DNA of 64,000 nucleotides from Lenzites betulinus. Taxonomy: Eukaryota > Basidiomycota > Agaricomycetes > Polyporales > Polyporaceae. The notes beneath the pieces were generated by a model. It had not been told where the DNA came from and ran no database searches. It was given only the letters and a program-made list of their open reading frames with translations. Location: positions 536,693 to 600,692 of the forward strand of contig JABYQU010000017.1 in assembly GCA_022264855.1 (NCBI GenBank), in the 5' to 3' direction. Below, piece by piece: positions 1 through 12,100 of this stretch. The position numbers and the translations under genes were made by a program. Every line of letters starts with the position of its first letter. Position 1 is the stretch's first letter.

Positions 1-319
1 CCTGTCCATCGCGGCAGCGAACCTATCATATACTGCTCAGTCCTATGTATATCTAAGTTTCGGTTATCTGCACTGGACAAGTGTATGAGATGTTTAGTCG
101 ATGTGGCGAGTGATTGACACATCGAACGACGCGGTAACATATGGTCTAGTGTACAGGGGCTCACAGGAGTACAAACGATAGCATTGCTCGAGGGGAGATG
201 CAAAATGAGGTTGGGATGCGAGGGGAATCTTCATGAGGGTGACCGTTAACGACATAAACAGAGCATGCAGAAAAGTAAAACAGGACGCCACAACTAGTAA
301 CGACGGAAAGGGGGCAATT

Positions 320-1138
320 CTAATACTGGCGTATCAAGCTTGGCCCGAGGAATCTGGGGTATCGTACTGCCTCCGGCGATGAAGGAATAGAGAACCAAGC
401 AATCTGTTGGGGGAGGAACGCAACAGTATGAGCATACGGATTGAAAGAATCATGTAACCCTGGGGTGACATGCCTATTGGTGTCCTCGTATCGTTGGGTT
501 ACACGCTGCACCTCGCCGTAATCCACCATGTTTGCGTCTTTTGATGGAAGTGATATCGTGAAGGAGGGCATATGGGGGTGACTTTGAGCGTTGTCTGGTA
601 TACGCCCGCTGCTCTGCGATAGTGTGGGGATAGTCTTGTCCATCGTGGGGGATGAACCATGGTTGGCGTGTGGGTGTGCATGGGGAAAGGCGAGATCGGA
701 GGGAGGGAAGGGGGTAGAGAAAAGTAGGCGATGTCTCTGTTCTGCATGGAGGTCGTGAAGCAGCGTGTTCACGTTTCTGTAATCTCCTGCCTGCTCGAGG
801 CGCCGTGCTTGCTCCGAGGACTCCGCTTGACCAGGTGCATGCTCGTCGCCTTCTACGTCCTCTTCACCATCGGTCTCTTCTGTGGGCCACGGGCGACCTC
901 CATGGGTGGCAGCCCGACGCCGCAAGGGGGCAATTTGTCGTCTGCGCTTGGCTGCTCGCTCGAATGCATCGATAGCAGGATCGGGTGCCGCAGCGTAGGG
1001 TACGTCCGCTACGAACGATGGGGTAGACCTCTGACGTTTCAGCATCTTGACGTCGTGACAGGATTGTAAAGAGGTAGATTGAGAGGGGTGGAGAGTTTGC
1101 AAAGCGTCCTCCAGACAGAGAGAGTCGTGTTCAGCCAC
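320..1138 (-). CDS. Hypothetical protein, probably nuclear
   Basis: Single open frame of 272 codons. I do not recognise the family. The protein is hydrophilic and mostly low-complexity. It has a basic cluster AAKRRRQIAPLRRR near residues 63-76 that resembles a nuclear localisation signal, then an acidic patch (EETDGEEDVEGDE), and a more conserved-looking stretch EYGxVQRVTQRYEDTNR-like near residues 206-220 (here YGEVQRVTQRYEDTNR). No signal peptide or membrane segment is visible. The C-terminal 45 residues look less protein-like, so a final intron or a shorter end is possible. It is divergently arranged with the WD-repeat gene that starts at 1415. Codon use is ordinary for the region. That the gene is real is inferred from length, composition and arrangement, not from homology. 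Confidence 0.5.
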   Translation of the reverse strand: MAEHDSLCLEDALQTLHPSQSTSLQSCHDVKMLKRQRSTPSFVADVPYAAAPDPAIDAFERAAKRRRQIAPLRRRAATHGGRPWPTEETDGEEDVEGDEHAPGQAESSEQARRLEQAGDYRNVNTLLHDLHAEQRHRLLFSTPFPPSDLAFPHAHPHANHGSSPTMDKTIPTLSQSSGRIPDNAQSHPHMPSFTISLPSKDANMVDYGEVQRVTQRYEDTNRHVTPGLHDSFNPYAHTVAFLPQQIAWFSIPSSPEAVRYPRFLGPSLIRQY

Positions 1139-1414
1139 AACGAAAGCTGGTGGCTGTTGGATGAGGAGGCCCGTGAGCGCTTCTCACGCGCACGAATATG
1201 AGCGCGTCTCGGCAAGTCGCGCGTCCACGTAAGCGTGTAGGCGCCTGTGCCCCTCGAGAGTGCAGCACCGTGACCACTTGGAGTACTTACACCCGCTCAG
1301 TCTGCAGCATCCCTGGTCTCGCTACATTATCCTTGTCGCTGTGGCATTTCATCCCACCTTTATCTCTCATCGCTCTCTTCTCGCTGTCCAAAAGACTACT
1401 GTTATCTCGCTCCC
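1139..1414. promoter_or_regulatory. Divergent intergenic region
   Basis: This 276-bp gap lies between two divergently oriented genes and must hold both 5' ends. The part just before the + strand start is pyrimidine-rich (CT-rich runs around 1330-1410), as is common near basidiomycete transcription starts. I see no clear TATA box. Confidence 0.45.
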
Positions 1415-4118
1415 ATGTCCGGAATGGATGTCTTCGAGGCTATGGGTATAGCCGGGTTTGGTAAGAAGACCAAGCAACGCCAACTTGACCCTAATAGGTT
1501 TGACAAGAATAAGAGGGGTGACACGGTATGAGTATGGATACACGTAAAAGGGCCAGTGCTAATGTTTCATGCCAGGCTGCTTCGTCTTCAGTTGTGGCCA
1601 AGCAAGTCGAGAATGCACGACCAACGGAGGACCAGGAATCCGACTCCGACGAGATTGGGCCGGGTCCCCCTCCGCCTGGACTCCAGGACATCAATGCCGA
1701 GGAAGAACCCGAGTTTGATCCTTCGGACGACGACTCTGACGAACAACTATTTCCGGTTACACATGAACTTCTTCTCAAAGACCACACGAAGGTTGTATCT
1801 GCACTGACAATGGACCCGTCTGGCGCGCGAGTGCTCTCGGGGTCGCACGACTACGACTGTAAGCTGTGGGATTTCGGTGGAATGGACTGGAGGTGTAAGC
1901 CATTCAAGACTTGGGAACCTGCCGGCTCTTACTATGTGCGTCTCACTTCTAGCTCGTCTCGGACCCGGTCTCGTTTAACCCGACATCCGCGGTTAGGTAC
2001 ATGACGTGAAGTTCTCGAATGATGGGCAGCAGTTCCTTGCCATCTCGGGCACGACGCAAGCGAAGCTGTACGATCGTGACGGAGAGGAGCTGTAAGTTTA
2101 TCCTCCCTCGCAAGTGAACGGGCAGTCTGACCGACTGGCAGGGGCTCCTATGTAAAGGGGGATCCCTATATTCGTGACATGAAGAATACCGCGTACGTGA
2201 TTATCGTCTCACGTACATACGAGTAGAAGTCTGACCCACGGTCATGTGCATAGTGGCCACGTCGCAGAACTCACGTCTTGTGCGTGGCATCCGAAGGACC
2301 CCCAAACATTCATCACCAGCTCGCTTGACTCGACTATACGGTTCGTCTCAGGCTATGCTGCCTGCATTCCTCGCGCGCCTTGTTGACGTAACCGCAGCAT
2401 ATGGGACGTTGAGGACAGACGAAAACAGAAGACGGTGATCGTTGTCAAGTCAAAGGAGCGAGGTGCACGAACGAAGGTGAATTCGTGCGGCTACTCTCCC
2501 GATGGCGGGTTGATTGGCGGTGGTGCGTGTACGGTCCTTGCGATTATGACACCACCCTAATCGCTTTCGCACAGCATGCATGGATGGGGCACTACACATG
2601 TGGCAGACAAAGTCCAACTTTGTCCGACCAAGCATGAGCATCGAGGGCGCGCATGCGAAGGGCACAGAAACAGGGTCTGTAACGTTCTCCGTTGATGGGC
2701 GGACAGTCCTCACCCGTGGTGGCGACGACACGGTAAAGCGTTAGTCACCCGGCATGCCTGATAGGTGCTAGTACTGACGTCAAACTCAGTGTGGGATTTG
2801 CGCTCGTTCAAGAAGCCGCTCGTCACTCGTACCGGCTTGGCGACGCTATATCCGCAGACCAACGCCATCTTTAGCCCTGATAACAAGTATGTCGTGACCG
2901 GGGCTGGTGCATCGGCAAAAGGTGGCAGAGGCCATCTTCTGTTTATGCACAGGGATACACTGGAGACGGTGAAGGATCTTGAGGTTGACTCGACCCCAGT
3001 GAAGGTATATTGGCACTCGAAGATCAACCAGGTGAGTGGTGTAGAGGCTGTAATCCGACAGCGCTTTCTCATCGCAATACAGGTTCTCACAGGTTTATCG
3101 AACGGCCAAATATGCGTGCTGTACTCCCCTGATATGTCTCTGAATGGTGCGAAGCTGCTACTCAACAAGGGGCCTCCGAGGAAGGCCACGGTCGAAGACA
3201 TGTCGGATGCCGTGGCGGCTCCCACTATCATAACTCCGCACGCCCTACCGATGTTTCGCGACAGCGAGATCGGGCGCAGTACGAAACGCAAGAGGGAGAA
3301 GGAGCGGATGGACCCCCGAAAGAGCCATCGTCCAGAGCTTCCCGTCACGGGCCCGGGACGAGGTGGGCGTGTGGGTGCGAGCGCGACGCAACACGTTGTG
3401 CAGAATCTGGTCAGGGACACGACCCGCGACGAGGATGTGAGTGTTCTTTTCTACTTTCCCCGTAGGGTTTTTGGCTCGTCTTCGCCGGCGTCATTCCGGG
3501 CATCACCTTCTGCGATATCTCACATCTGCGATCCCCCATCCATCCATCCGATATCGCTGTCGGTGGATGGGAGGGTGGGGCGGATGCTCTAGGCATGCTA
3601 CGACATGTTATGCGGGTCATGGGCGCGCTATCTGCTCGTCGAGGGAGGCAGCGGGCGGGGATTGGGTTGGGCTTCCGGACGTGAGTCCAATCAGAGGAGT
3701 CCGCCGATTGCCGGTTGTGACACGCCGGCCGCGCGTTGCCACCCGGGAGAGGTCCGGGGTCCTATTCTGGCCCAGTCTCTCTTGTCCTTTCACCTTCCCA
3801 TCTTCCTCTCTGGCCACGACGACCGTCCCCCGTGCCTCGTCCTCTTTGGCTCTGGCATACTGACCATTCGGACCCTTCTAGCCACGCGAAGCACTGCTCA
3901 AACTCGCTGCCACTGCCGACGAGAACCCCGTTTGGACCGCAGGTGAGTCGGCCAAAATTTCAACGCTGATGGAGCCAGACTCTGTTTGGCGTTGCTTGCG
4001 GTCGGCTGTGATTGCTGACGTGTGAACCTTATTTTCGTACTCAGCTTGGCGCGCAAACCAGCCAAAGCCGGTGTTTGCGCCCGTCGAGGGCGAGCAGGAG
4101 GACGAGGAAAAGAAGTAG
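1415..4118 (+). CDS. WDR70: WD-repeat protein of the WDR70 family
   Basis: Multi-exon gene. The start ATG at 1415 opens MSGMDVFEAMGIAGFGKK, the N-terminus expected for this family. Exons I could place: 1415-1525, 1576-1935, 1997-2091, 2142 on, and a last exon 4045-4118; all joins keep frame. An acidic N-terminal region precedes WD repeats recognisable as ALTMDPSGARVLSGSHDYDCKLWDF, HDVKFSNDGQQFLAISGTTQ, TSCAWHPKDPQTFITSSLD, then VWDLRSFKKPL. The C-terminal third is charged and ends in an acidic lysine tail. WDR70 proteins are nuclear; human and fission yeast members act with the CRL4-Ddb1 ubiquitin ligase in histone H2B ubiquitination and DNA-break processing (family knowledge). One intron (3437-3881) is 445 nt, eight times longer than the others. 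Family assignment is firm; individual middle exon borders are less certain. Confidence 0.88.
3437..3881 (+). other. Unusually long intron in the WDR70-type gene
   Basis: The donor GTGAGT follows ...TRDED and the acceptor CTAG precedes PREALLKLAATADENP, giving an in-frame join. All other introns of this gene are about 50-60 nt. The insert is CT-rich, with a GC-rich centre around 3660-3780. Open frames inside it show no family resemblance. It may hold an old insertion; I see no terminal repeats. Confidence 0.7.
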
Positions 4119-4246
4119 ACAGATGCTGTAGACACAACCGCGGCCGAAAGAGACAACAAGGGGGGCAAGGGAGGGGAGGGCGGAGGTGCAAACGGGATAG
4201 GGAGGAAATTGAGGACGCGGGAGATCGAACCTTATTTCGTTGCACG

Positions 4247-4252
4247 TATAAA
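4247..4252 (+). promoter_or_regulatory. TATA-like box of the BET bromodomain gene
   Basis: TATAAA lies 105 bp upstream of the ATG at 4357 and is followed by a CT-rich stretch. The position fits a fungal core promoter; this is inference from sequence alone. Confidence 0.45.
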
Positions 4253-4356
4253 GACTCTAGCCCAACTTCGGATCTCCTGTCCCCCCAAATCTCACCTGCT
4301 CCCTTTGCCCTCTGTCACCCCTCCGTGACTGTCACGCGCCGCCTTGGCCGGAAACG

Positions 4357-6938
4357 ATGACCGACGCGCTCTCCACAACAAATCTCAATGCCGCCCACCC
4401 CGACGCGCCCTCTGCCCCAGACTCCCCCGCAGTAGACTCCGTGGCCACCCCCGTCAACAACTCCCTCGTGTCCGACATCAAGATCGACGTCGACTTCACT
4501 GAGCAGGAGAGCGACGCGCGACATGAACCCGTGCCCCCAAAGGCTGAGAAGGCGGAGGACGCGTCCGTCGTTCCCCAGGCTGGCACGCCCGTAGACCCTG
4601 GTGAGTTTATTTACGTGTTCGACGCGTCGTTCTTCCCTCACGTGTCGGAAGACTCCATTCCCATCGCGCCCCCACATGGCACGCCTCCTCCACCCCCTGG
4701 CGAGCTCCTGGAGGACGTGAAGATGGCCGAAGAAAACGCGTCTCAGAAAGGCGCAGACGTGGAGATGGCGGATGCGAGTGGCCAGACGAACGGTCTCCCT
4801 AACGGACAAAGTTCATACGCTAATTCTGTGCATGCTAATACCGATGACAATGATGATGATAAACCTCCGCCCGCTAAGAGAGCCCGGAAGTATTCGGATG
4901 CGGAGAGAGCGTCGCTCGCGAATGTAAGCACATCTCCTCCCCTGTGCGCCGCTATGGGGCGTGCTAATTGCCTTCTTCGCATCGCGTTCTGAAGACTGCC
5001 ACTCCACCTCCAGCATCCGTATCCCCACCTCCCGCCACGCCTCTTCCGCCATCTTCCTCGCCTACTCTCAGCGCTGGTCAATGGCGATTCTGCCAGTCGA
5101 CCGTTCGTACGCTCAAGCGGATGAAGGATGCAGGGCCTTTCCTCAACCCCGTCGATCCCGTCGCGCTCGCTATACCCCACTACCCCACAATAGTCAAGCA
5201 CCCGATGGACTTCTCCACCATCGAACGGAAGCTGACTGCGTCGAACCCCACGAAACCTGACCCCAATGCCGCGAACCCCCGCTACAACACCGCTGATGAG
5301 TTCATCGCAGACATACGTCTCATCTTCAAGAACTGTGTTGCGTTCAATGGCGTCGAGCATCCTGTGACACTCATGGGCAAGCGTGTCGAAGCAGTCTTCG
5401 ATAAGCAGATAAAACAGATGCCCGCCCCCGAGGAGGTAAGGCTGAACAAGTTGCCAGCGGCGAATTGGTCTAATGTCGTCCAGCCCAAGCCTCCAGCGCC
5501 TAAGAAGGTTGCGACACCCCCTCCGCCTCCTCCCCCTGCACCGCCGAAGAAAGCTGCACGCCGTCCCTCCGCCGCCGCCGTCCCTGTGATCCGACGCAAT
5601 GACGAGTCAGCGGGTGCCAGCCGGCCGAAGCGCGAGATCCATCCTCCCGCGCCGAAGGATCTCCCATATGCAGAGTCAACACGGAAACCTCGGAAGGCGA
5701 AGGCGCCGAGGGACGCTGCGGTCGCAGAACAGTTGAAGTACTGCGAGAAGATATGGAAGGACCTGCACCAGAAGCAGCACTACACCATCGCGCACCCGTT
5801 CTATGAGCCTGTCGGTACGTGCGCTTCCGTATGTCGTTTATACGCATGTCTCATGTTTCTTCTAGACCCGGTCAAGATGGGTATACCCGAGTATCCGAAG
5901 GTCGTCAAGAAGCCCATGGACTTGGCGACAATGAAGAAGAAACTCGACGCCGGCGAATATGCGACGGCAGAGAAGTTCCGCGACGACTTCAGGTTGATGA
6001 TCAAGAACTGCATGACCTTCAATCCAGCGGGCAATCCTGTCCATGAAGCTGGGAAGTCGCTACAGCAGCTCTTCGAGGAGAAGTGGAAGAATCTTCCTTC
6101 ACCACGAGCGCACGACTCTGATGACGAGGAAGACGAGGAGGAGGAAGAATTCGAAGACGACCGTGCTCGTGAGTGATTAGTATTCTGAAGTTGCCTACTT
6201 AACGATGCTGAGTGTAGCACGCCAACTCCAAGGCATGATCGCCGACATGGAGACACAGATCGAGAACATGAAGAACCATCTCGCGTCGCTGAAGCGTCCC
6301 ATGAAGGAGAAGAAGGAGAAGAAAGAGAAGAAGCCTCGCAAGCCTTCTCCTCCTGCCGCCTCGACATCAAAACCCACGCCGAAACAGACCAAAGCGCCTC
6401 CTGCTACCAAGAGCAAGAAGACGAAGAAGCCTGTTACAGACGACGATGTCCTCACCTTCGAGCAGAAGAAGGACCTCAGCGACACGATCAGCAAGCTCGA
6501 CGGCACGAAGCTCGAGCGGGTCATCCAGATCATCCACGAGGGCGTGCCCGAGATTCGCGACGTAAGTCAACTCACTATATGCGATGCAACACATATTGAC
6601 CGTGTCTACAGAGCACGGAAGAGATCGAGCTCGAGATCGATCAGCTTCCAGCCGCGGTCCTCACGAAGCTCTACAACTTCGTGATTCGACCACTCAGGCC
6701 GCCAGTCAAGCGACCCCGTACGGGGAAAGGCACAGGCACTGGCGGTCTGAAGCGAAAGAGCATGGACGAGGACGTGGAGACGAAGAAGATCCGCGCACTA
6801 GAAGAGCGGCTGAAGTCGTTCGAGCAGGGCGGTCGGGCTTCGGGTGGTGGGGCGAATGGCGGTGGGGGTGCAGAGGAGAGCGAGCACTCCTCAGCAGAGT
6901 CGAGTTCTGACGAGAGCTCGGCGAGCGATTCGGAGTGA
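4357..6938 (+). CDS. BDF1: BET family double-bromodomain protein (Bdf1 type)
   Basis: Five exons (4357-4923, 4995-5814, 5866-6168, 6218-6561, 6612-6938) join in frame to 786 codons. Two bromodomains are clear: the first near residues 218-325 (IPHYPTIVKHPMDFSTIERKL, then IFKNCVAFNG), the second near 437-545 (IPEYPKVVKKPMDLATMKKKL, then MIKNCMTFNP). The acetyl-lysine-binding asparagines are present in both (NCVAFNG, NCMTFNP). An acidic run, a lysine-rich linker and an extraterminal NET domain follow (LTFEQKKDLSDTISKLDGTK ... IRPLRPP), with a serine/acidic tail. BET proteins read acetylated histones and support TFIID-dependent transcription in the nucleus. A further 51-nt GT-AG stretch (about 4600-4650) could be an in-frame optional intron, since it is open in frame. 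Confidence 0.95.
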
Positions 6939-7199
6939 ACGCTTTTCTCTACGGACTCCAGACATACTCTCGTCGTAATCTTCCCGGTCTGCACGCGTTC
7001 ACCTCTGCTCGGTGGCCCCCCTTCTCCCCTCTGTTCTCTGTACTCTCGGTGTTTTTTCGCAGTCAAGTTATACACTTTGCCATCATCAGCGTACATAAAA
7101 TTACAGAACTCGACCATGTAGCTAGTTAGTACTATACGTTCATATGCATTTTCTTGCAGGCCTCCGTTACGTATGCGTACATTCGCAGCTGCAGGAAGA
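6939..7199. other. Convergent 3' region
   Basis: Gap between the stop of the BET gene (+) and the stop of the G-patch gene (-). It must hold both 3' ends. I see no coding signal; ACATAAAATTACAG near 7093 could serve as an A-rich polyadenylation context. Confidence 0.4.
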
Positions 7200-8876
7200 T
7201 CAGCGCCGGCGGCCAGGTGCTCCTGCGCGGAAGTTTTGCCATCCTGAACGCGACGCGTTGGGGGCCGAGGGTGGAGGAGGTCGTGCGGCAACAGGCGGGG
7301 GTCCAGGAGGGCCACCGAAAGACGCAGGCGGGGGCGGGGGTGGGTGCCCGGCAGGCTGGGCGTTTTGCCATCCGCCAGCACCGGGATAAGCACCAGCTTG
7401 TGCCCAGCCTCCTTGAGGTCCCATAGTTGGCGGAGGGGGAGGCGCGGGCGCGTACCCGCCAGGCGGCGGCGGAGCGTGCTGGGGAGGCACAGGAGACGGA
7501 GGAGGCGGCGGGACTGCGCCGCCCGTCTCGAGAGACGTCCAGCCGCCGGTTCTGAACGCTGGCGCAGTGTTGTAATTCGCCTGTACATGGGTTGGGGGAA
7601 CTGGAGGGCCCGGAGGATGCGCTGCGCTCGACGGTGTGGGGTTAGGCGCAGCAGGGGCCCATCCACCTTGAGCACCGGCACTGCTAGACGCAGCCTGTAC
7701 GTTGCTCGCTGAACCCCAGCCCGATTGCCTGGGGGGTTCTGCGGGAGGAGGCGGGGCTGTTCCACTAGGGCCAGATGCGGTTACAGTTGCCCATCCGCTC
7801 TTCTTGAAACCGGATGGTTTGGGCTCCGCAGATGCAGACGCTCCTTCGACCGGAGCGAGGGCAACGGGGGGCTTGGTCATCTTCACGCCTGCGGCCTTAG
7901 CGATCTTGCGGAGTTCCTTCTCCTCACGCTTCCGCTCCTTCTCCTTGCGCTTGTCAATCTCCTCTTTGGTATTGCGGCTCGCGCGCTGCGAGGCCTGCAT
8001 GTCCCGGAAGCGGACCTTGTGGTGGTGCGCGTACGAGTTGGTGTGCTCGTCGTACTGCGCGACGTTCTGGAACTGCTTCTCACAGACTTCGCAGTAGAAT
8101 GGACGGAGAACAGTCGAGAGCTCCGACTGCACTGCGGCGCGGCGTGCGACTGCTTCCTGGGTACGGGGTGCGTGATAAATGTGTGGTGTCGTGAAAGGGG
8201 TTGTGTAAGACACACCTCGCGTTGCTTACGCTGCTCCTCTGTTTCTTTTATTTGACGTTCGGAGTCCAATTCACGTCGCTGCGAGACCGTTGTCTCAACT
8301 GAGAGAAAATGTCGTGTGAGGCATGCATTGCGTACGGCAGCATACACACTCACTCATGCGAACATCTTGAGTAGACTTTCCCAGACCGGTGAGGTCATTC
8401 TTGACATAGAATGGAATGGGGTCAACGCGACCTTTTTACCTCATCAGTGAAGTCCAAAATTGTTGGAGGTACGAACATACCATCGCCTGAAAGACCGAGT
8501 GGAGACCCCTCTTTCCAGCCCATCTTTTCCAGCATAGAGAAGCCAATGTTGTTACTCTTGATTCTTGTTTCAACGGTTATCACCTCGCGCGCCGATGTCT
8601 TGGTGTAGTACTCGTCATATTTGTCTACATCCATCGCATCCGGCGGCGGGGGTGAGGGAGACCGAGATATCAAGGAGACATCGTCGTCGCTCTCGTGGTC
8701 ATCTTCGTCCGTGCGAGTGCGCTGGGTGGGATGTGGAAGAGGAAAGAAGCATGCAGAGTATGTTCGGGGTGCGGAGAATGCGCAACGAGTACCTTCAATG
8801 ACTGCTGAGCGGACTGGTCAGGGTTGGGGCGGTTGAGGGGAATGGCATTCCAGCGTGCGACCGTATCTGCAGACAT
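7200..8876 (-). CDS. G-patch and C2H2 zinc-finger protein (GPATCH8-like)
   Basis: Five exons on the minus strand. The start at 8876 gives MSADTVARWNAIPLNRPNP. After an acidic linker, the G-patch reads KSNNIGFSMLEKMGWKEGSP-LGLSGDG-RVDPIPFYVKNDLTGLGK, split by a 49-nt intron inside the motif. A single C2H2 finger follows (FYCEVCEKQFQNVAQYDEH-x5-H), then a charged helix (KEEIDKRKEKERKREEKELRK) and a long proline/glycine-rich tail. G-patch plus one jaz-type finger in this order is the arrangement of GPATCH8-like proteins, which are linked to RNA processing. G-patches often bind and activate DEAH RNA helicases, but that role is only inferred here. The tail (residues after about 180) is low complexity, so its exact end is less secure than the domains. 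Confidence 0.85.
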
Positions 8877-9190
8877 CTCAAGAAGATGTTTGTATAAAAG
8901 CAATAGAGAATATGAAGCAAACAGAATAGCACTGAGCAGAGTAGAGTGTACGGGAGATGGCCGTGGCGTGTGGTCGAGAGCAAGTGGCAAACGACGAAGC
9001 ATCTGGATTCGAGGCGCCTGGCAATGGGAGCAACCGGCGTCTGCTGCAGTTCGTACCACGTGACTGAGACGCGTTCTGTTCACGCGTCGCGTCTTGATCA
9101 TCTCTCGCCACAACGTCCTTCTCCTCCTCCTCCTCCCGCCTCCTCCATCCCTATCCCCGTCTCGCTTGTTGGGAAATCTCTCTCAACACT
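8877..9190. promoter_or_regulatory. Divergent promoter between the G-patch gene and the MPH1-type helicase gene
   Basis: This 314-bp region separates two divergent start codons. The side next to 9191 is strongly CT-rich (about 9113-9180), as expected for a basidiomycete transcription start. A TTTGTATAAAAGCAAT stretch near 8888 is the only TATA-like word; it would suit the + strand poorly and is noted only as a candidate. Confidence 0.4.
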
Positions 9191-12100
9191 ATGAGCGACG
9201 ATGAATACTTTGATGATGAACTAGACTCAGCGTTTCTCAATGAGCTCGACGCTATAGAGGCTGCACAAATCACTCCGTCTGCCCCGGCCCTGCCTGCGGC
9301 AAGGCAGTCAACGACCGCTGGTTCATCTTCAGCATCCGGGGTCAGGCCTGCTGCGTCGAATATTACCGCAGCGGTTCAGAACACTGGCAGACGCACTATC
9401 TCATCATACGCATCGAAACCAATTGCGTCCAAACCTCCCCCTCCCCCTCCCGCGCCTCGGGCTGCTCCCAACGTCATCGAGATTGGTGACTCCAGCGAAT
9501 ATGACGATGCTTTCGACGACATCATCGTAGATGAAGCTGCCCTCGCGAAAATAGACCAAGCTTGCGAACGAGAATACGGCAACATACGGCGCGGAAATGG
9601 CCAACAGCCCGCTCAGCCTGCCGCAGGCCCTTCGAGGGCGGGTGGGCTTGTGCGAAGACCGTCTAGGGGAGGGCAGCTGAATCTGTTTGGAGAGCTTGCA
9701 AGCGAAGCCGAACCTGCGAAGACTACCACGCATTCTACCAAGCAACCTTTCCAACGCACGCGCTCTAAACAGATGCCCCTCGCCGGTCAGGCCAAGAAGA
9801 CCAAGCAGTGGGATCGTACGGCTTATGCGAAGAGCGGTTGGCGTAAGCCTAAAGACAAGAACAAGGATCGGGCTTCAGGCGATGAGCATGAGGAGGAAAC
9901 CGTGGAGTTTGAGCAGTTCCCCGCCCCTCAGGTTCTTGTTGGGTGAGTCCTCTCTTTCCACGGGCTTGTAGCGAATAGTAACCATGACCTTCGTGTCACC
10001 TCGTCAGCCCGGTACGTACGCCCGTTCGGATATATGAACAGATCACCAACTTTGCTGTAGGCTCCTAGCATGAAACTGTCTGCAGATAGGCTGGCGGCCA
10101 AGACGTGGATCTATCCGCTGAACAAGCCAAAGCGAGACTACCAGTATAACATCGTCAAGAAGTGCTTGTTCGAGAACACCTTGGTCGCTCTTCCCACTGG
10201 CTTAGGGAAGACGTTCATTGCAGGCGTGGTAATGCTGAACTGTAAGTTTCTTACCTCTGGGGGATCACTGGATACTCAACCTAGTTCAGACTACAATTGG
10301 TTCCCGCAGGGGAAGGTCGTATTCGTTGCACCTACCAAACCTCTTGTGGCACAGCAGATAGATGCCTGTCACAAAACCTGCGGTATTCCAGGTAGCGTCG
10401 CCGCTGAGCTCACAGGGAATGTGACCAAAGACAGACGCATCAAAGCTGTAAGCCCGAATCATCCCCTTTAATTCACGCCCTCTAAACAACATCTTGCAGT
10501 GGAGGGATAAGCGTATTTTCTATGCCACGCCACAAACACTCTTGAACGACCTCATTAACCACCACGTTGACGCCATGGACATAGTGCTCATTGTGATCGG
10601 TACGCGCTCACGACGGTATACCTACGAAGGCGCGCAATGCTAACTTTCCGGGTAGATGAAGCTCACAGAGGAACAGGCGACTATGCCTACGCCCAAGTTG
10701 TGCGGTACATGATGCAGCATAACCCGCACTTCCGGATCATGGCTCTCACTGCGACGCCTGGAGGCAAGCCCGAGGTCGTTCAGGAGATCGTGGACGCGCT
10801 TCATATCAGTCACATCGAAATCCGCAGCGAGACCGACGCTGACCTCAAGAAGTATCTCCATACGAAACACGAGAAGGAGCATCACGTCCATATGACAGAG
10901 GACATTGTCGCTATCAAGGATGCAATAGCAGCCCTCATCACAGTTCGTACATGACCACAACGAGCGAAAGTGCTCTCTAAGCTAACGACTATATGCAGCC
11001 CATTCTCAAGCGAGTGCAAAGTGCCGGCTTCCTGAAAAATGGCAACGTAGCTCCAAGCATGTTGCACCCATTCAGATGCCAGTCGACTGTCTTCGAGATG
11101 TCGAAAGCCAAAGCCCCGCAACATGCCATAGGCGCAGCAGCACAGCTAGGCCCGTTGGCCAGGGCTATGGGCTACCTAGTACGTGCCGGCCCTACTTCTC
11201 CTCGATCATACTAATCACGATGCGCTGCAGATGGAGCAAAGCACCATGATGTGCTATGGATACCTGAAGGGCATCGCTGAGGGTCTCGATGACAGCTCGT
11301 CGAAGAAAGCGATACGCAAGATGGACGGTTTCTCCAGCCTTATGAAGGAGCTCGAGAAGCAGGCCGCACGCGGGTTCGCGATGCATCCCAAGATGGACAG
11401 TCTCCGCACGATCCTCATCGACCACTTCGCCAAGGAGCTACCCGATGGCGACGACGGTAATGATGGCGTTCGCCCCACGTCGCGTGCAATGGTCTTCGTC
11501 TCGTTCCGAGAGTGCGTAGAGGAAATCGTGGAACTGCTAAACAAGGAATCGCCTATCATTCGTGCGAAGGCATTCATCGGTCAGGGTACCGACAAGCAGG
11601 GAAAGAAGGGGTATGCGCAGAAGGAGCAGTTGGAGGCAAGTGCGGTCATTTCACTTCGTTGACATGCGCATTGACGCAGTGCCACAAGGTCATCGAACAA
11701 TTCAAGGCCGGGAAGTACAATGTCCTCGTCTCAACGTCCATTGGCGAAGAAGGTCTCGATATCGGTGAAGTGGATGTCATCGTCTGTTACGATGCACAGA
11801 AGACGCCAATCCGTATGGTGAGCAAGCTCATCGCTTATGTCCAATGTGGTCCTAAGCATATCACGAACAGCTCCAACGAATAGGTCGGACGGGCCGTAAA
11901 CAAGCAGGCTCGGTACATATCCTGCTCGCCCAGGGCCGCGAGGAGCACAATTGGCAGAAGGCCCAGTCCAACTACCAGGAGGTCCAGCACTTCATCGTGC
12001 GCGCGTCCGACCTTGAAGTGTACGGTGACGTCTCTCGCCTGATCCCCGACGACATCGACCCCGAGCCTGTCGAGATGGAAATGGAGATCGAAGAGTACGT

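Noticed and set aside
1198..1464. Plus-strand frame upstream of WDR70 as a longer N-terminus
   Set aside because: It is in a different frame from the conserved MDVFEAMGIAGFGKK start and is CT-rich leader sequence.
3660..3780. tRNA-like sequence inside the long WDR70 intron
   Set aside because: The outer ends can pair (TGGGC with GCCCA), but there is no proper A box, the T loop does not fit the consensus, and the span of about 110 nt is too long.
6671..7765. Long minus-strand open frame across the BET and G-patch gene ends
   Set aside because: It overlaps well-supported exons of two known genes on both strands and has only GC-driven, proline/arginine-rich content.
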